Positions 1 to 8,443 of a stretch of DNA of 50,407 nucleotides are shown piece by piece. The DNA is taken from positions 1 to 50,407 of the forward strand of contig CANBUY010000015.1 in NCBI GenBank assembly GCA_947372745.1, given 5' to 3'. Positions within the stretch are counted from its first letter, which is position 1; each line of letters begins with the position of its first letter. The stretch is from Comamonadaceae bacterium. GTDB taxonomy: Bacteria; Pseudomonadota; Gammaproteobacteria; Burkholderiales; Burkholderiaceae_C. The notes beneath the pieces were generated by a model that searched no databases, was not told the origin of the DNA, and saw only the letters and a list, made by a program, of their open reading frames with translations. A program made the translations under genes and the position numbers.

Positions 1-738
1 AACACCCATTTGCACAGCGACCACTGCGGCGGCAACGCCCTGCTGCAAGCCCACTACCCCGCGCTGCAAACCTTGATTCCACCCGGCCACGCCGAGCATG
101 TGCGCGACTGGGACCCGCACGCCCTCACCTTTGCCCCCACCGGCCAAAACTGCCCACCCTTCAAACTGGACGCCACGCTGGTGCCCGGCACCGAACTCCT
201 GCTGGGCGACATGACCTGGCAAGTGCATGCCGCCCCCGGGCACGACCCGCACTCGGTCATCTTGTTTGAGCCCGCCTCGCGCACCCTGGTCTCAGCCGAC
301 GCCTTGTGGGAACGCGGCTTTGGCGTGGTGTTTCCCGAACTTGAAGGCGTTGACGCCTTCACCGCCGTGGGCGACACGCTGGATTTGATTGAGCAGCTCG
401 ACCCAAAAATAGTCATTCCCGGCCACGGCCCCGCATTTTCAGACCTTAAGACCTCTCTGGCTACCGCCCGCAAGCGGCTGGACGGCTTTATTCATCAGCC
501 CGAAAAGCACATCACCTACGCCGCCAAAGTGTTGCTCAAATTTAAACTGCTTGAAGCACAAAGCCTCGACCTGAGCGACTTCATGAGCTGGGCCGACACC
601 ACGCCCTATTTCCGCCTGATCTTCAACACCCACTTCGCCGACCGTGAGTTCCCCGTTTGGGTGGAGCAACTCATCACCGACCTGGTGCGCTCTGGCGCAG
701 CGGTGCGCGAGGGTCCGAAGATCAGCAACGCAGGGTAA
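1..738 (+). CDS. Metallo-beta-lactamase-fold hydrolase, 5' end missing
   Basis: The reading frame is open from the first base of the window and already contains the first metal-binding motif, NTHLHSDHCGGN, so the true start lies upstream. Further zinc ligands of the fold are visible in order: the AAPGHDPHS stretch near residue 80, an Asp in LVSADALW near residue 100, and the VIPGHGPAF segment near residue 140. The C-terminal 90 residues look like the helical extension seen in many glyoxalase II-like members. The substrate cannot be told from sequence; members of this fold hydrolyse thioesters, lactones or phosphoesters. A strong hairpin follows the stop codon directly, so this is probably the last gene of its transcript. 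Confidence 0.85.
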   Translation, partial: NTHLHSDHCGGNALLQAHYPALQTLIPPGHAEHVRDWDPHALTFAPTGQNCPPFKLDATLVPGTELLLGDMTWQVHAAPGHDPHSVILFEPASRTLVSADALWERGFGVVFPELEGVDAFTAVGDTLDLIEQLDPKIVIPGHGPAFSDLKTSLATARKRLDGFIHQPEKHITYAAKVLLKFKLLEAQSLDLSDFMSWADTTPYFRLIFNTHFADREFPVWVEQLITDLVRSGAAVREGPKISNAG

Positions 739-744
739 AAAAAA

Positions 745-762
745 CGGCACCCGAGGGTGCCG
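745..762. terminator. Intrinsic terminator between the MBL-fold gene and malate synthase
   Basis: A perfect 8-bp inverted repeat, CGGCACCC-GA-GGGTGCCG, lies 6 bases after the stop codon at 736-738. An A8 run (737-744) precedes it and a T-rich stretch (763-773) follows. The A-run and T-run on either side mean it could work in both directions, for the metallo-hydrolase on plus and malate synthase on minus. Confidence 0.8.
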
Positions 763-780
763 TGATCATTTTTAAGCCGA

Positions 781-844
781 TTTATAGAGGAAATTGGCTT
801 CTAGCCCTTTAAAAACGTGCTTAAGCAGCTCTTTATTAAATAGC
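781..844 (-). repeat. Mini-element copy H, 3' of malate synthase
   Basis: Read on the minus strand it begins GCTATTTAATAAAGAGCTGC, followed by a region with short inverted repeats and a GGGCTAGAAGCC block. It is closest to the copy at 32431-32494, sharing most of the first 25 bases. It lies just past the glcB stop codon and is the only copy in the window wholly outside a reading frame. Confidence 0.75.
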
Positions 845-849
845 AAGCA

Positions 850-3081
850 TCAAACCGCTGCAGTTGCTGCCGCCTTCACATTCAAGCGCCAAGCGTGCAG
901 CAAAGGCTCGGTGTAACCGCTGGGCTGGACCAAGCCTTTAAACACCAAATCACACGCCGCCTTGTAGGCCATCGAAGTCTCGAAGTGACCGGCCATGGGT
1001 TGGTACAAAGCGTCACCCGCATTTTGGCCATCCACCACGGCCGCCATGCGCTCAAAGGTTTCCTTGACTTGCGCTGGCGTCACGACCCCGTGAAGCAACC
1101 AGTTCGCCATGTGCTGGCTCGAAATACGCAGGGTGGCACGGTCTTCCATCAAACCAATGTTGTGAATGTCTGGCACCTTGGAACAACCCACGCCTTGGTC
1201 CACCCAGCGCACCACGTAGCCCAAAATACCTTGGGCGTTGTTGTCAAGCTCTTGCTGCTTTTCAGCATCGGTCCAGTTGGGGGTGGTGGTGACAGGCACG
1301 GTCAGCAAGCCGCCCAAAAGGGTGTCGCGCTCTTTGTTGTAGTTGACCTTTTCCAGTTCTTTCTGGATGTCGCTCACCAGCACTTGGTGGTAATGCAGCG
1401 CGTGCAGGGTGGCGCCGGTGGGGCTAGGCACCCAGGCGGTGTTGGCACCGGCTTTAGGGTGGGCAATTTTTTGCTCCAGCATGGCTTTCATCAAATCAGG
1501 CATGGCCCACATGCCTTTGCCGATTTGCGCTTTGCCGCGCAGGCCACATGAGAGGCCGACCAACACGTTGCTGCGCTCGTAAGCGGCAATCCAGGCGCTG
1601 CTCTTCATGTCGCCCTTTCGGATCATGGGGCCCGCGTGCATGGCAGTGTGCATTTCGTCGCCGGTGCGGTCCAGGAAACCGGTGTTGATGAAGGCCACGC
1701 GGCTGCTGGCGGCTTCAATACAGGCTTTCAAATTCACGCTGGTGCGGCGCTCTTCATCCATGATGCCAAGCTTGACCGTGCTGTCCTCCAGCCCCAGCAT
1801 CTTCTCAACGCGGGTAAACAGCTCAGCGGCAAATGCCACCTCTGCGGGGCCGTGCATTTTGGGTTTGACGATGTAAACCGAGCCCTTGCGCGAGTTGCGA
1901 ATGGCGTCTTTGGCGGTGCGCTTCAGGTCGTGCATGGCGATGGTGGTGGTGACCACGGCGTCCAGAATACCTTCAGGAATCTCACGCACTTCACCCGCTT
2001 TGTCGGTGTACAAAATGGCCGGATTGGTCATCAGGTGTCCCACGTTGCGCACAAACATGAGCGAGCGCCCGTGCAGCGTGACCTTTTTGCCTTTGCCAGA
2101 CGCGGGGGTGTACACCCGGTCAGCATTGAGGCCACGGGTAAACGTTTTGTCGCCCTTGGTAATGCTCTCGGTCAACGTGCCTTGCAAAATGCCCAGCCAG
2201 TTGCTGTAGGCCAGCACTTTGTCGTCTGCATCAACCACAGCGACGGAGTCTTCCAGGTCAAGAATGGTGGAGAGGGCCGACTCCAGCACCAAGTCGCTGA
2301 CACCAGCGGCATCAACAGCGCCGATAGTGGTAGCTCGGTTGATTTGCAAATCAAGGTGCAAGCCGTTGTGCGCAAACAGCACGCTGGATGGGGCTTTTTC
2401 TTCACCCTGATAACCGATGAATTGTGCAGGCGTGGCCAGACTGGTGTTGGAACCATCAGCCAACTTGACCGCCAACTTGCCGTCTTTGATGCGGTAACTC
2501 ACTGAGTCAACGTGTGAGCCCTTGCGCAGGGGCACGGTTCGGTCGAGCACATGGCGGGCGTAGGCAATGACCTTGGCGCCACGCTTGGGGTTGTAGCCGC
2601 CTTTTTTGCCGACTTTTTCGCAGCCCTTGGCCTCATCTATCACGTCAGTGCCGTACAGCGCGTCATACAAACTGCCCCAGCGGGCATTGGCGGCGTTCAG
2701 GGCGTAGCGGGCGTTGAGCACCGGCACTACCAACTGGGGGCCGGCTTGAATGGCCAACTCGGCGTCGACCTTGGCCGTGGTGATGCGAACCTTTTTCGGG
2801 TTGGGCACAAGGTAGCCAATTTGCTCCAGAAAAGCACGGTAAGCGGGCATGTCGGCAATAGGGCCGGGGTGAGCGGTGTGCCATTGGTCCATCTCGGTTT
2901 GCAGGCGGTCACGCTCAGCCAGCAGGGCGATGTTTTTAGGGGCGAGATCGGCCACCAGGGCGTCAAACCCTTTCCAGAACTTGGCCGGGGTCACACCTGT
3001 GCCCGGCAAAACCTGGGCATCGATGAACTGGAGCAAGTTGGTAGCCACTTGCAGGCGGTGCTTGGAGGTGCGTTCGGTCAT
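850..3081 (-). CDS. glcB: Malate synthase G
   Basis: At 743 residues this matches the long, single-chain G isoform, which condenses glyoxylate with acetyl-CoA to malate and CoA in the glyoxylate bypass and in glycolate use. Core motifs are all present: [16 protein letters not shown] near 337-352 supplies the glyoxylate-binding Arg, [13 protein letters not shown] near 439-451 holds the metal-binding Glu443, [11 protein letters not shown] has Asp471, and EDRATLRIS near the C terminus carries the catalytic Asp. The ATG at 3079-3081 gives the normal N terminus; no strong ribosome site precedes it. It stands alone on the minus strand, without glc operon partners or isocitrate lyase in view. A mini-element copy lies just past its stop codon. 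Confidence 0.96.
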   Translation of the reverse strand: MTERTSKHRLQVATNLLQFIDAQVLPGTGVTPAKFWKGFDALVADLAPKNIALLAERDRLQTEMDQWHTAHPGPIADMPAYRAFLEQIGYLVPNPKKVRITTAKVDAELAIQAGPQLVVPVLNARYALNAANARWGSLYDALYGTDVIDEAKGCEKVGKKGGYNPKRGAKVIAYARHVLDRTVPLRKGSHVDSVSYRIKDGKLAVKLADGSNTSLATPAQFIGYQGEEKAPSSVLFAHNGLHLDLQINRATTIGAVDAAGVSDLVLESALSTILDLEDSVAVVDADDKVLAYSNWLGILQGTLTESITKGDKTFTRGLNADRVYTPASGKGKKVTLHGRSLMFVRNVGHLMTNPAILYTDKAGEVREIPEGILDAVVTTTIAMHDLKRTAKDAIRNSRKGSVYIVKPKMHGPAEVAFAAELFTRVEKMLGLEDSTVKLGIMDEERRTSVNLKACIEAASSRVAFINTGFLDRTGDEMHTAMHAGPMIRKGDMKSSAWIAAYERSNVLVGLSCGLRGKAQIGKGMWAMPDLMKAMLEQKIAHPKAGANTAWVPSPTGATLHALHYHQVLVSDIQKELEKVNYNKERDTLLGGLLTVPVTTTPNWTDAEKQQELDNNAQGILGYVVRWVDQGVGCSKVPDIHNIGLMEDRATLRISSQHMANWLLHGVVTPAQVKETFERMAAVVDGQNAGDALYQPMAGHFETSMAYKAACDLVFKGLVQPSGYTEPLLHAWRLNVKAAATAAV

Positions 3082-3246
3082 GGTTTGGATCGTTAGTTAA
3101 TGATGAAAGGGGCGCGCATGCGCTCAAAAAAAGCATTTAGTGGGAACTCTTACCCAGCCTATTACTTTATTCGACACTAGCCAGATGATTTACAGCCAAA
3201 CCATCTGTTTATTCATGACTAAATAAAGGGTAATGCAGGCCGAGTT

Positions 3247-4779
3247 TTAAGGGGCAACCAAGGGCAGACGGGCCGCTGTGGCGCTCGGTAGTAGATTGTT
3301 GCCCATTTCAAACAATTTGTAATCACCGCGTTTGAGCAGGAAATGCAACTGCGACCGAACTTCGGGTGGCAAGGTGGCTTCCTCGCTGACCTTGACGGCC
3401 AGAAATGACTGCGGCCAAGCCATTCGTTCCCAAATCTCAGACATCTGCGTCACCGACTTGGCCTGCCCCGTTGTGTAAAACGAAGCCGAATAGGGCCGCA
3501 CCGGGTAAAACAACAACGCGCTACTTCGGGTATTCAAGGTGTTGAAATCAGCGATCAGCAACTTGGTGGTCTGAAAATCTTCAAACGACTTCAGGTTCAG
3601 GGTCAGCACAAACCCCGCCAAAAGCACCGTACTGCCCACCAAACCGCGTACCAACCACCGGTTGACGCGGTCATCGTCATAACTCCGACTGAGCCATGCC
3701 GCGCCTAACAGCGCCAGCGGGGGGATCGCGGGCAAAACATAGGTCCAGAGAATATTGCCAGCAAAGGTAAAAAACAAAGCAGGCGCCAAACTCCAAAGCA
3801 ACAAGTAGTTTTGCAGCGGCTGATGGTCTGGCGCGGCCAATGCGGCACTTTCTTGCAAGGCAATGGATTGGGCTTTGGCCTTGCGCCAGCGCCACCAAGC
3901 CAGCGGCAAAAGCAGCGACCAAGGCAAAGTGGCAAACCAGGCATAGGCCCAAATACTGCCCCAAGGCGCTGAATGGGCGCCGCCGTAACGGTCACCAGAC
4001 CAACCGGGCGTCACGAAGCGGTGCCAATGCTCACCCACCAGAAAATAATTCAAAAACCCTGGCGTGCGCAGCTCAGCCAGCACATACCAAGGCACCACCA
4101 GCAACAACACCAGCAAACTGCCGCGCCACCAAGGCAGATTGAGCCACACCTGACGCCATTGCCGGTTAAGCAGGGTCCACAGTCCCAAGGGCAGGCCGGC
4201 CAGCACCAACGCCAACGGGCCTTTGGCCAGCAAACCAATCACCAGGCCCAAAAAGAACAGACCGATCTCTTTGTTGCGCTGGGCCTGTGGGCCATGCAGG
4301 GCCCGCCAAAAACCGCGCATTACCAGCGTCGTGCCCAAGACCAGCGTCATGTCGGTCATCACGGCACCGGCGGCAATCAGCGTCAAACTGCAACCTGCCA
4401 GCAAGGCCAAAGCCGCCAGCGCCTCTTGCTTTGACTGCTGATGCGCCCAATCCCAAATGACCCAGCCCACGCCCAAGGCGGTTAGAAAGTGCGGCAGTCG
4501 TGCCGAAAATTCATTAACGCCCCCGATGGAAAAACTTAAAGCCGTGGTCCAAAACGACAAGGGCGGCTTACCCCAAAAAGGGACCCCGCGCTCATACCAA
4601 GGCGTCACCCAATCGCTCAGGGACAGCATCACCCGCGCGATCTCCGCATAGCGGGCCTCGGTGTTGTCCATCAAAGGGTAGAGAGCCAGACTCACCAGAC
4701 GCACCGTGAGCAGCAGCAAGAGCGCCCACCCTACCCGGGTTTGAGCTGGGGTGTAGGTGCGGAATAGGGAAATTTTCAT
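3247..4779 (-). CDS. GT39 (ArnT/PMT-like) membrane glycosyltransferase
   Basis: This 510-residue polytopic protein has roughly a dozen hydrophobic segments and the family signature close to the N terminus, DNTEARYAEIARVML (about 38-52), where the acidic residues and Arg match the catalytic loop of ArnT-like enzymes. GT39 enzymes take a sugar from an undecaprenyl- or dolichyl-phosphate donor and attach it to a lipid or protein on the periplasmic side. The partner just upstream on the same strand is a GT2 that would make the donor. The first 188 bases overlap the end of that GT2 frame, yet the conserved motif lies inside the overlap, so this start is real. The acceptor cannot be deduced. Confidence 0.88.
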   Translation of the reverse strand: MKISLFRTYTPAQTRVGWALLLLLTVRLVSLALYPLMDNTEARYAEIARVMLSLSDWVTPWYERGVPFWGKPPLSFWTTALSFSIGGVNEFSARLPHFLTALGVGWVIWDWAHQQSKQEALAALALLAGCSLTLIAAGAVMTDMTLVLGTTLVMRGFWRALHGPQAQRNKEIGLFFLGLVIGLLAKGPLALVLAGLPLGLWTLLNRQWRQVWLNLPWWRGSLLVLLLVVPWYVLAELRTPGFLNYFLVGEHWHRFVTPGWSGDRYGGAHSAPWGSIWAYAWFATLPWSLLLPLAWWRWRKAKAQSIALQESAALAAPDHQPLQNYLLLWSLAPALFFTFAGNILWTYVLPAIPPLALLGAAWLSRSYDDDRVNRWLVRGLVGSTVLLAGFVLTLNLKSFEDFQTTKLLIADFNTLNTRSSALLFYPVRPYSASFYTTGQAKSVTQMSEIWERMAWPQSFLAVKVSEEATLPPEVRSQLHFLLKRGDYKLFEMGNNLLPSATAARLPLVAP

Positions 4780-5749
4780 GCAGAACAGGAGGCTTCAGAT
4801 GGGCAGGCTTGAAAAAATCAAGAAAGTAAAGGGGGCGGCGCTTGGACTCCAAATATATCCTACCCACGTACTCGCCCACGATGCCAATGGCCATCAACTG
4901 CAAACCACCCAGCAGCAATACAAACTCAATCAAGGTCGGGAAGCCCTTGACCGACTCGCCCCAGATCAGGGTTTTGATCAAAAAAGTGAGGGCGTACAAA
5001 AATGCACCCAAGGCACTAAAAAACCCCACATAAGTGGCAATTCTCAAGGGCACGGTCGAGAATGAAGTGATGCCTTCCAACGCAAAATTCCAGAGCCGCC
5101 AATAGGGCCACTTGCTTTCACCGGCCGCACGGGCCTTGCGGTGGTAATCGAGCGTCACTTGCTTGAAACCAATCCATGAAAACAGGCCTTTCATGAAGCG
5201 GTTGGATTCCGGGAGGCTGTTCAGTGCATCCACGGCACGGCGGCTGAACAACCTGAAATCACCCACATCATTGGGAATATCGACATCACTTAGACGGTTG
5301 ATGACCCGGTAAAAGAAATGCGCTGAAGCTTTCTTGGCAACGGTTTCGCCATCGCGCTCCGTGCGGCGCATATTCACCACATCAGCGCCATCACGCCAAG
5401 CCTGCAACATATCGGGAATCAACTCAGGTGGATCCTGCAGGTCTGCATCCACAATGACAACGACCTCCCCATGGGCCAAGACCAGCCCCGCCGTCATGGC
5501 GCGCTCCTTGCCAAAATTACGACTCAAGCGGGCAACAGCCACCTGCGGAAAATTCAGCCTCAAAGCCTCCAGCACCTGCGGGGAGTTGTCGGTGCTGCCG
5601 TCATCCACATAGACGATTTCATGATCGCCGGGGCAAACCGCCAAAACCGCAGCCAGTCGGGCGTGAAAAAGGGCGAGTACGGCGTCTTCGTTGAAAACGG
5701 GCACGACCACGCTGATTTGGCAAGTGCCCTGTCGAGACATCTGTTGCAT
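4592..5749 (-). CDS. GT2 polyprenyl-phosphate sugar synthase (GtrB/ArnC/DPM1-like) with extended tail
   Basis: The N-terminal GT-A domain shows VVPVFNEDAVL (about 14-24), VDDGSTDNS (about 49-57) and VDADLQDPPELI (about 100-111), the nucleotide and metal sites of enzymes that load a sugar onto undecaprenyl phosphate. Two membrane helices follow (about 235-258 and 270-295), as in GtrB. Family members normally end soon after the RRPLYFLDFF segment near 320. Here the frame runs on for about 63 residues of low-complexity, Gly/Ser/Ala-rich sequence that is the shifted reading of the next gene. Either the usual stop was lost or there is a local sequence error. It is paired with the downstream GT39. 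Confidence 0.87.
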   Translation of the reverse strand: MQQMSRQGTCQISVVVPVFNEDAVLALFHARLAAVLAVCPGDHEIVYVDDGSTDNSPQVLEALRLNFPQVAVARLSRNFGKERAMTAGLVLAHGEVVVIVDADLQDPPELIPDMLQAWRDGADVVNMRRTERDGETVAKKASAHFFYRVINRLSDVDIPNDVGDFRLFSRRAVDALNSLPESNRFMKGLFSWIGFKQVTLDYHRKARAAGESKWPYWRLWNFALEGITSFSTVPLRIATYVGFFSALGAFLYALTFLIKTLIWGESVKGFPTLIEFVLLLGGLQLMAIGIVGEYVGRIYLESKRRPLYFLDFFKPAHLKPPVLHENFPIPHLHPSSNPGRVGALAAAHGASGESGSLPFDGQHRGPLCGDRAGDAVPERLGDALV

Positions 5750-5773
5750 TTATCGGTCTCCTGTATTTTTTGA

Positions 5774-5788
5774 AATTATTCAATAATT
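5774..5788. promoter_or_regulatory. AT-rich palindrome upstream of the GT2-GT39 pair
   Basis: AATTATT-C-AATAATT is a perfect 7-1-7 inverted repeat located 25 bases before the GT2 start on the minus strand. It sits in the 213-bp divergent gap between GT2 and DUF2844, a position suited to an operator or a promoter element. Apart from this palindrome I see no clear feature in the gap. Confidence 0.35.
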
Positions 5789-5962
5789 ATGCCGAGCAAT
5801 GCCATTTGGAGGCTGACACAGCCGTACATAACGAGTAAAGCAAAGTAAAGCAGCCACGGGCATCGCTTCTCACCGTATTAGGCAACTCAAGTCAAGTGGA
5901 CAATGACCCTGGGCATTTGTTTTTTAACAACTCAGTCTCTGAATCGCAAGGGACAATCTCTA

Positions 5963-6463
5963 ATGTCTGCACTGATCCCCCAAACCATGAAAACCGACAC
6001 TTTAAAGGGAGTAAGCGCCATGCTCGGCTGCATCGTGTGGGCGCTCTCCCCCCCTTTTGCTTGGGCCGTATTAGGGCAAGCAACTACGACTTACCCAAGC
6101 AACGCCGCAAGCGTTTTCTCAGCGCCCATGTTTGCTGCCAACGATCTTTACACCATGACAGCCGTCACAATAGATTCAGGCATAGTGATCAAGGAATTTA
6201 CACGGCCTGATGGATTGGTTTTTGCCGTGTCCTGGCGTGGTCCAGTGCTGCCGGATTTATCCTCTCTTCTGGGAACTTACTTCCCGGTGTTTATGCAGGC
6301 CAACGAAGAAGCCCAGGCAACGGGGCGGCGGGGCTCGCCTGTCAGCGTCGCCAAAGACGGGCTGGTCGTGCAGGCCAGCGGTCGTCGTCCTCACTTTTTC
6401 GGCTACGCCTATGTCACCCACTTGACGCCCTCCGGCATCAACATCAAAGATGTTGTTCAGTAA
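5963..6463 (+). CDS. Secreted DUF2844-family protein
   Basis: This 166-residue protein has a Lys-containing n-region, a hydrophobic core and a likely cleavage around PFAWA-VLGQ, so it should be exported. The mature part opens with the VLGQ motif that I recognise from DUF2844, and has VFAVSWRGPVLPDL and a FFGYAY segment near the C terminus. I chose ATG 5963, preceded by AAGGGA at a 9-base spacing. An ATG at 6020 also has a good site (AAGGGAG, spacing 8) but would lose the positive n-region. The end overlaps the DUF3443 start by 14 bases, so the two are probably made together. Molecular function unknown. Confidence 0.8.
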   Translation: MSALIPQTMKTDTLKGVSAMLGCIVWALSPPFAWAVLGQATTTYPSNAASVFSAPMFAANDLYTMTAVTIDSGIVIKEFTRPDGLVFAVSWRGPVLPDLSSLLGTYFPVFMQANEEAQATGRRGSPVSVAKDGLVVQASGRRPHFFGYAYVTHLTPSGINIKDVVQ

Positions 6464-7739
6464 ATCTCGCCCGACTCACGCACTGGCACGGACCTTATCA
6501 GGCTTCCTATTGGCCTTGCTCAGCGCCTGCGGTGGGGGGGGGGGCAGCGGCAGCATGGAGCCGCAGGTGGCCACGGACCCACCTACTTTAAATAGTTTGC
6601 CGCCAGCCCCAGCCATTCAAAATATGCTGGCCATTGTGGTGGACAACGGTCCAGCCAACACGGGCTACAACGTCAACCGCCTTTACACCACCGTTACCGT
6701 TTGCTTTCCTGGCAGCACCACGCATTGCCAAACCATCGACCATGTCCTGGTCGACACAGGCTCAGTCGGCTTGCGACTTTTAGCGTCTGTGCTGGCGCCG
6801 GGCCTGAACCTGAGCCGAATCACCAGTAACCACGGATTCCCTTTGCTGGGATGCATGCAATTTATTGACCAGTCTTTTGCCTGGGGACCTATCGTCACAG
6901 CAGACATCGCCCTTGGGGGCAAGACGGCGGCCAACACCCCCATCCAGATCATTGGCGATCCTGCTTTTAGTCATCTGGCGGCGACTTGTGCCCCTGGCTC
7001 CCCCTTGCAAACGGCCAAAAGCCTGGGTGCCAACGGCATCCTGGGTCTGGGCACGCAAAGAGAAGACTGCGGCTTGGCCTGCACCCTTGCCAACAGCAAC
7101 GGGGTTTATTACACCTGCACCGACAGTGCCTGCACTAACCCGGTTGGCACCCGAGCTCCCTTGGCGCAGCAAGTGGCCCACCCGGTGCCCAAATTCAGCA
7201 CCGACAACAACGGCCTCATCATTGATTTACCGACCATGCTCAACCCCAGTGCAGCCACCTTGCAAGGCAGCCTGATTTTTGGCATCGGGTCGCAAGCCAA
7301 CAACACGCTCGCCACCAGCACGCCGGTGCTAACCGTAGCCAGCGGTGGCACCGGCATCAGCACCAGTTTTGCAGGAAATACTTTTCAAACGACCTATATC
7401 GATACGGGCTCAAACGGCTACTTTTTCGACAGCGCGGGGGTCTTGGCGACCTGCGGCACCAGCATCAACGGGTTTTATTGCCCGACAACAACGACTTCTT
7501 TAACGGCCACCCTTTCGGGCACCAATGGCCAAACGCTGCCAGTCACTTTCTCAGTCGCCAATGCCGCTGCTCTCTTTGACACCACGCAAGCGGTCTTACC
7601 CCAACTGGCTGGCGACCTCCCTGACTTATCTGCCTTTGACTTTGGGCTGCCGTTCTTTTACGGGCGGCGGGTTTATTTTGGCATTCAGGACGTCAATGGC
7701 GATGGGGCGTTTGTCGCCATTGAAGCCAGCAAGTATTAA
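6450..7739 (+). CDS. DUF3443 lipoprotein with pepsin-like aspartic protease signature
   Basis: The 429-residue precursor has a lipoprotein signal ending LLSAC (Cys27) followed by a Gly/Ser linker. Two DTGS motifs stand 216 residues apart, in VLVDTGSVGLRLL (Asp102) and TYIDTGSNGYFFD (Asp318). NGILGLG lies at about 195-201, a hydrophobic-hydrophobic-Gly segment (IQIIGDP) follows the first DTGS, and GLPFFYGRRVYFG stands near the C terminus. These are the order and type of landmarks of bilobal family A1 aspartic peptidases. Several Cys residues (about 180-228 and 335-344) suggest disulfides, consistent with a periplasmic or surface location. The family is usually labelled unknown; protease activity is my inference. 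It pairs with the upstream DUF2844. Confidence 0.8.
   Translation: MLFSKSRPTHALARTLSGFLLALLSACGGGGGSGSMEPQVATDPPTLNSLPPAPAIQNMLAIVVDNGPANTGYNVNRLYTTVTVCFPGSTTHCQTIDHVLVDTGSVGLRLLASVLAPGLNLSRITSNHGFPLLGCMQFIDQSFAWGPIVTADIALGGKTAANTPIQIIGDPAFSHLAATCAPGSPLQTAKSLGANGILGLGTQREDCGLACTLANSNGVYYTCTDSACTNPVGTRAPLAQQVAHPVPKFSTDNNGLIIDLPTMLNPSAATLQGSLIFGIGSQANNTLATSTPVLTVASGGTGISTSFAGNTFQTTYIDTGSNGYFFDSAGVLATCGTSINGFYCPTTTTSLTATLSGTNGQTLPVTFSVANAAALFDTTQAVLPQLAGDLPDLSAFDFGLPFFYGRRVYFGIQDVNGDGAFVAIEASKY
6534..6544 (+). repeat. G11 homopolymer inside the DUF3443 lipoprotein gene
   Basis: Eleven consecutive G bases directly follow GGT after the lipobox Cys codon and encode part of the poly-Gly linker. A gain or loss of one base here would shift the frame just after the signal peptide. 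Length variation cannot be seen from one sequence. Confidence 0.85.
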
Positions 7740-8443
7740 CCCGGCTTCTCGTATCGGTAGCCGACGCCGTACACCGAGGTGATCGTGTACTTGCCCGTGC
7801 CCGCCTGCTCCAGTTTGCGTCGCAAGTTTTTGATATGGCTGTCAATCGCCCGGTCGCTGGTCTCGCGAAAGTCCTCGTGCAGGCAGTCCAGCAAATTCGC
7901 CCTTGAATAAACCTGCCCGGGACGAGACAGAAAAAGTCGCAGCAAGCGAAACTCAATCGGTGTCAGGGGCAGCGCTTGGCCACCCCATTCAACTTGCTGC
8001 TTCAACTCGCTCACATCAAAACCAAGGCCCGGGTTGTGGGCCGAAAGTACGCCTTGTGTACGGCGCAACAGCGACTTGATGCGCGCCACCACCTCGCGTG
8101 GACTGAAGGGTTTGCAGATGTAGTCATCTGCGCCAATATCCAGTCCCAGCAATCGGTCAATTTCATCGACACGCGCGGTCACCATGATGATCGGCACCGC
8201 CGAAAACGCCCTCACCGCGCGGCACACGCCCAAGCCATCCAGGCCCGGCAACATCAGGTCCAGCAGCAGCACCGCCGGGGCGTGCGTGCGCACCCAACTC
8301 ACCGCCTCCAGACCATCGGCGCAAATAAACGTGGCGAACCCTTGCATCTGCAAATAGTTCGCCAGCATGTCGGCAATCTTGGCATCGTCTTCAACGATCA
8401 GAACCTGGGGCGGCTCTGCACTGGTAACCCGTGAACCGCTCAC
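7736..8443 (-). CDS. OmpR-family response regulator, BaeR-like
   Basis: The 235-residue protein has a receiver domain with the acidic pair at 19-20, phospho-acceptor Asp62 in LLLDLMLPG, and a KPFSPREVVARI segment, followed by a winged-helix DNA-binding domain ending SVYGVGYRYEKPG. The RVDEIDRLLGLDIGADDYICKP stretch resembles E. coli BaeR strongly. I chose GTG 8443: it overlaps the kinase stop in a GTGA arrangement and has AAGGAAG upstream. A longer frame from TTG 8482 lacks such support. Stop codons of this gene and of DUF3443 overlap tail to tail. It is the last gene of a peroxidase-kinase-regulator operon. Confidence 0.92.
   Translation of the reverse strand: MSGSRVTSAEPPQVLIVEDDAKIADMLANYLQMQGFATFICADGLEAVSWVRTHAPAVLLLDLMLPGLDGLGVCRAVRAFSAVPIIMVTARVDEIDRLLGLDIGADDYICKPFSPREVVARIKSLLRRTQGVLSAHNPGLGFDVSELKQQVEWGGQALPLTPIEFRLLRLFLSRPGQVYSRANLLDCLHEDFRETSDRAIDSHIKNLRRKLEQAGTGKYTITSVYGVGYRYEKPG

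Noticed and set aside
895..2505. Long open frames on the plus strand opposite malate synthase
   Set aside because: They mirror glcB codons, lack any recognisable motif or ribosome site, and glcB is unambiguous.
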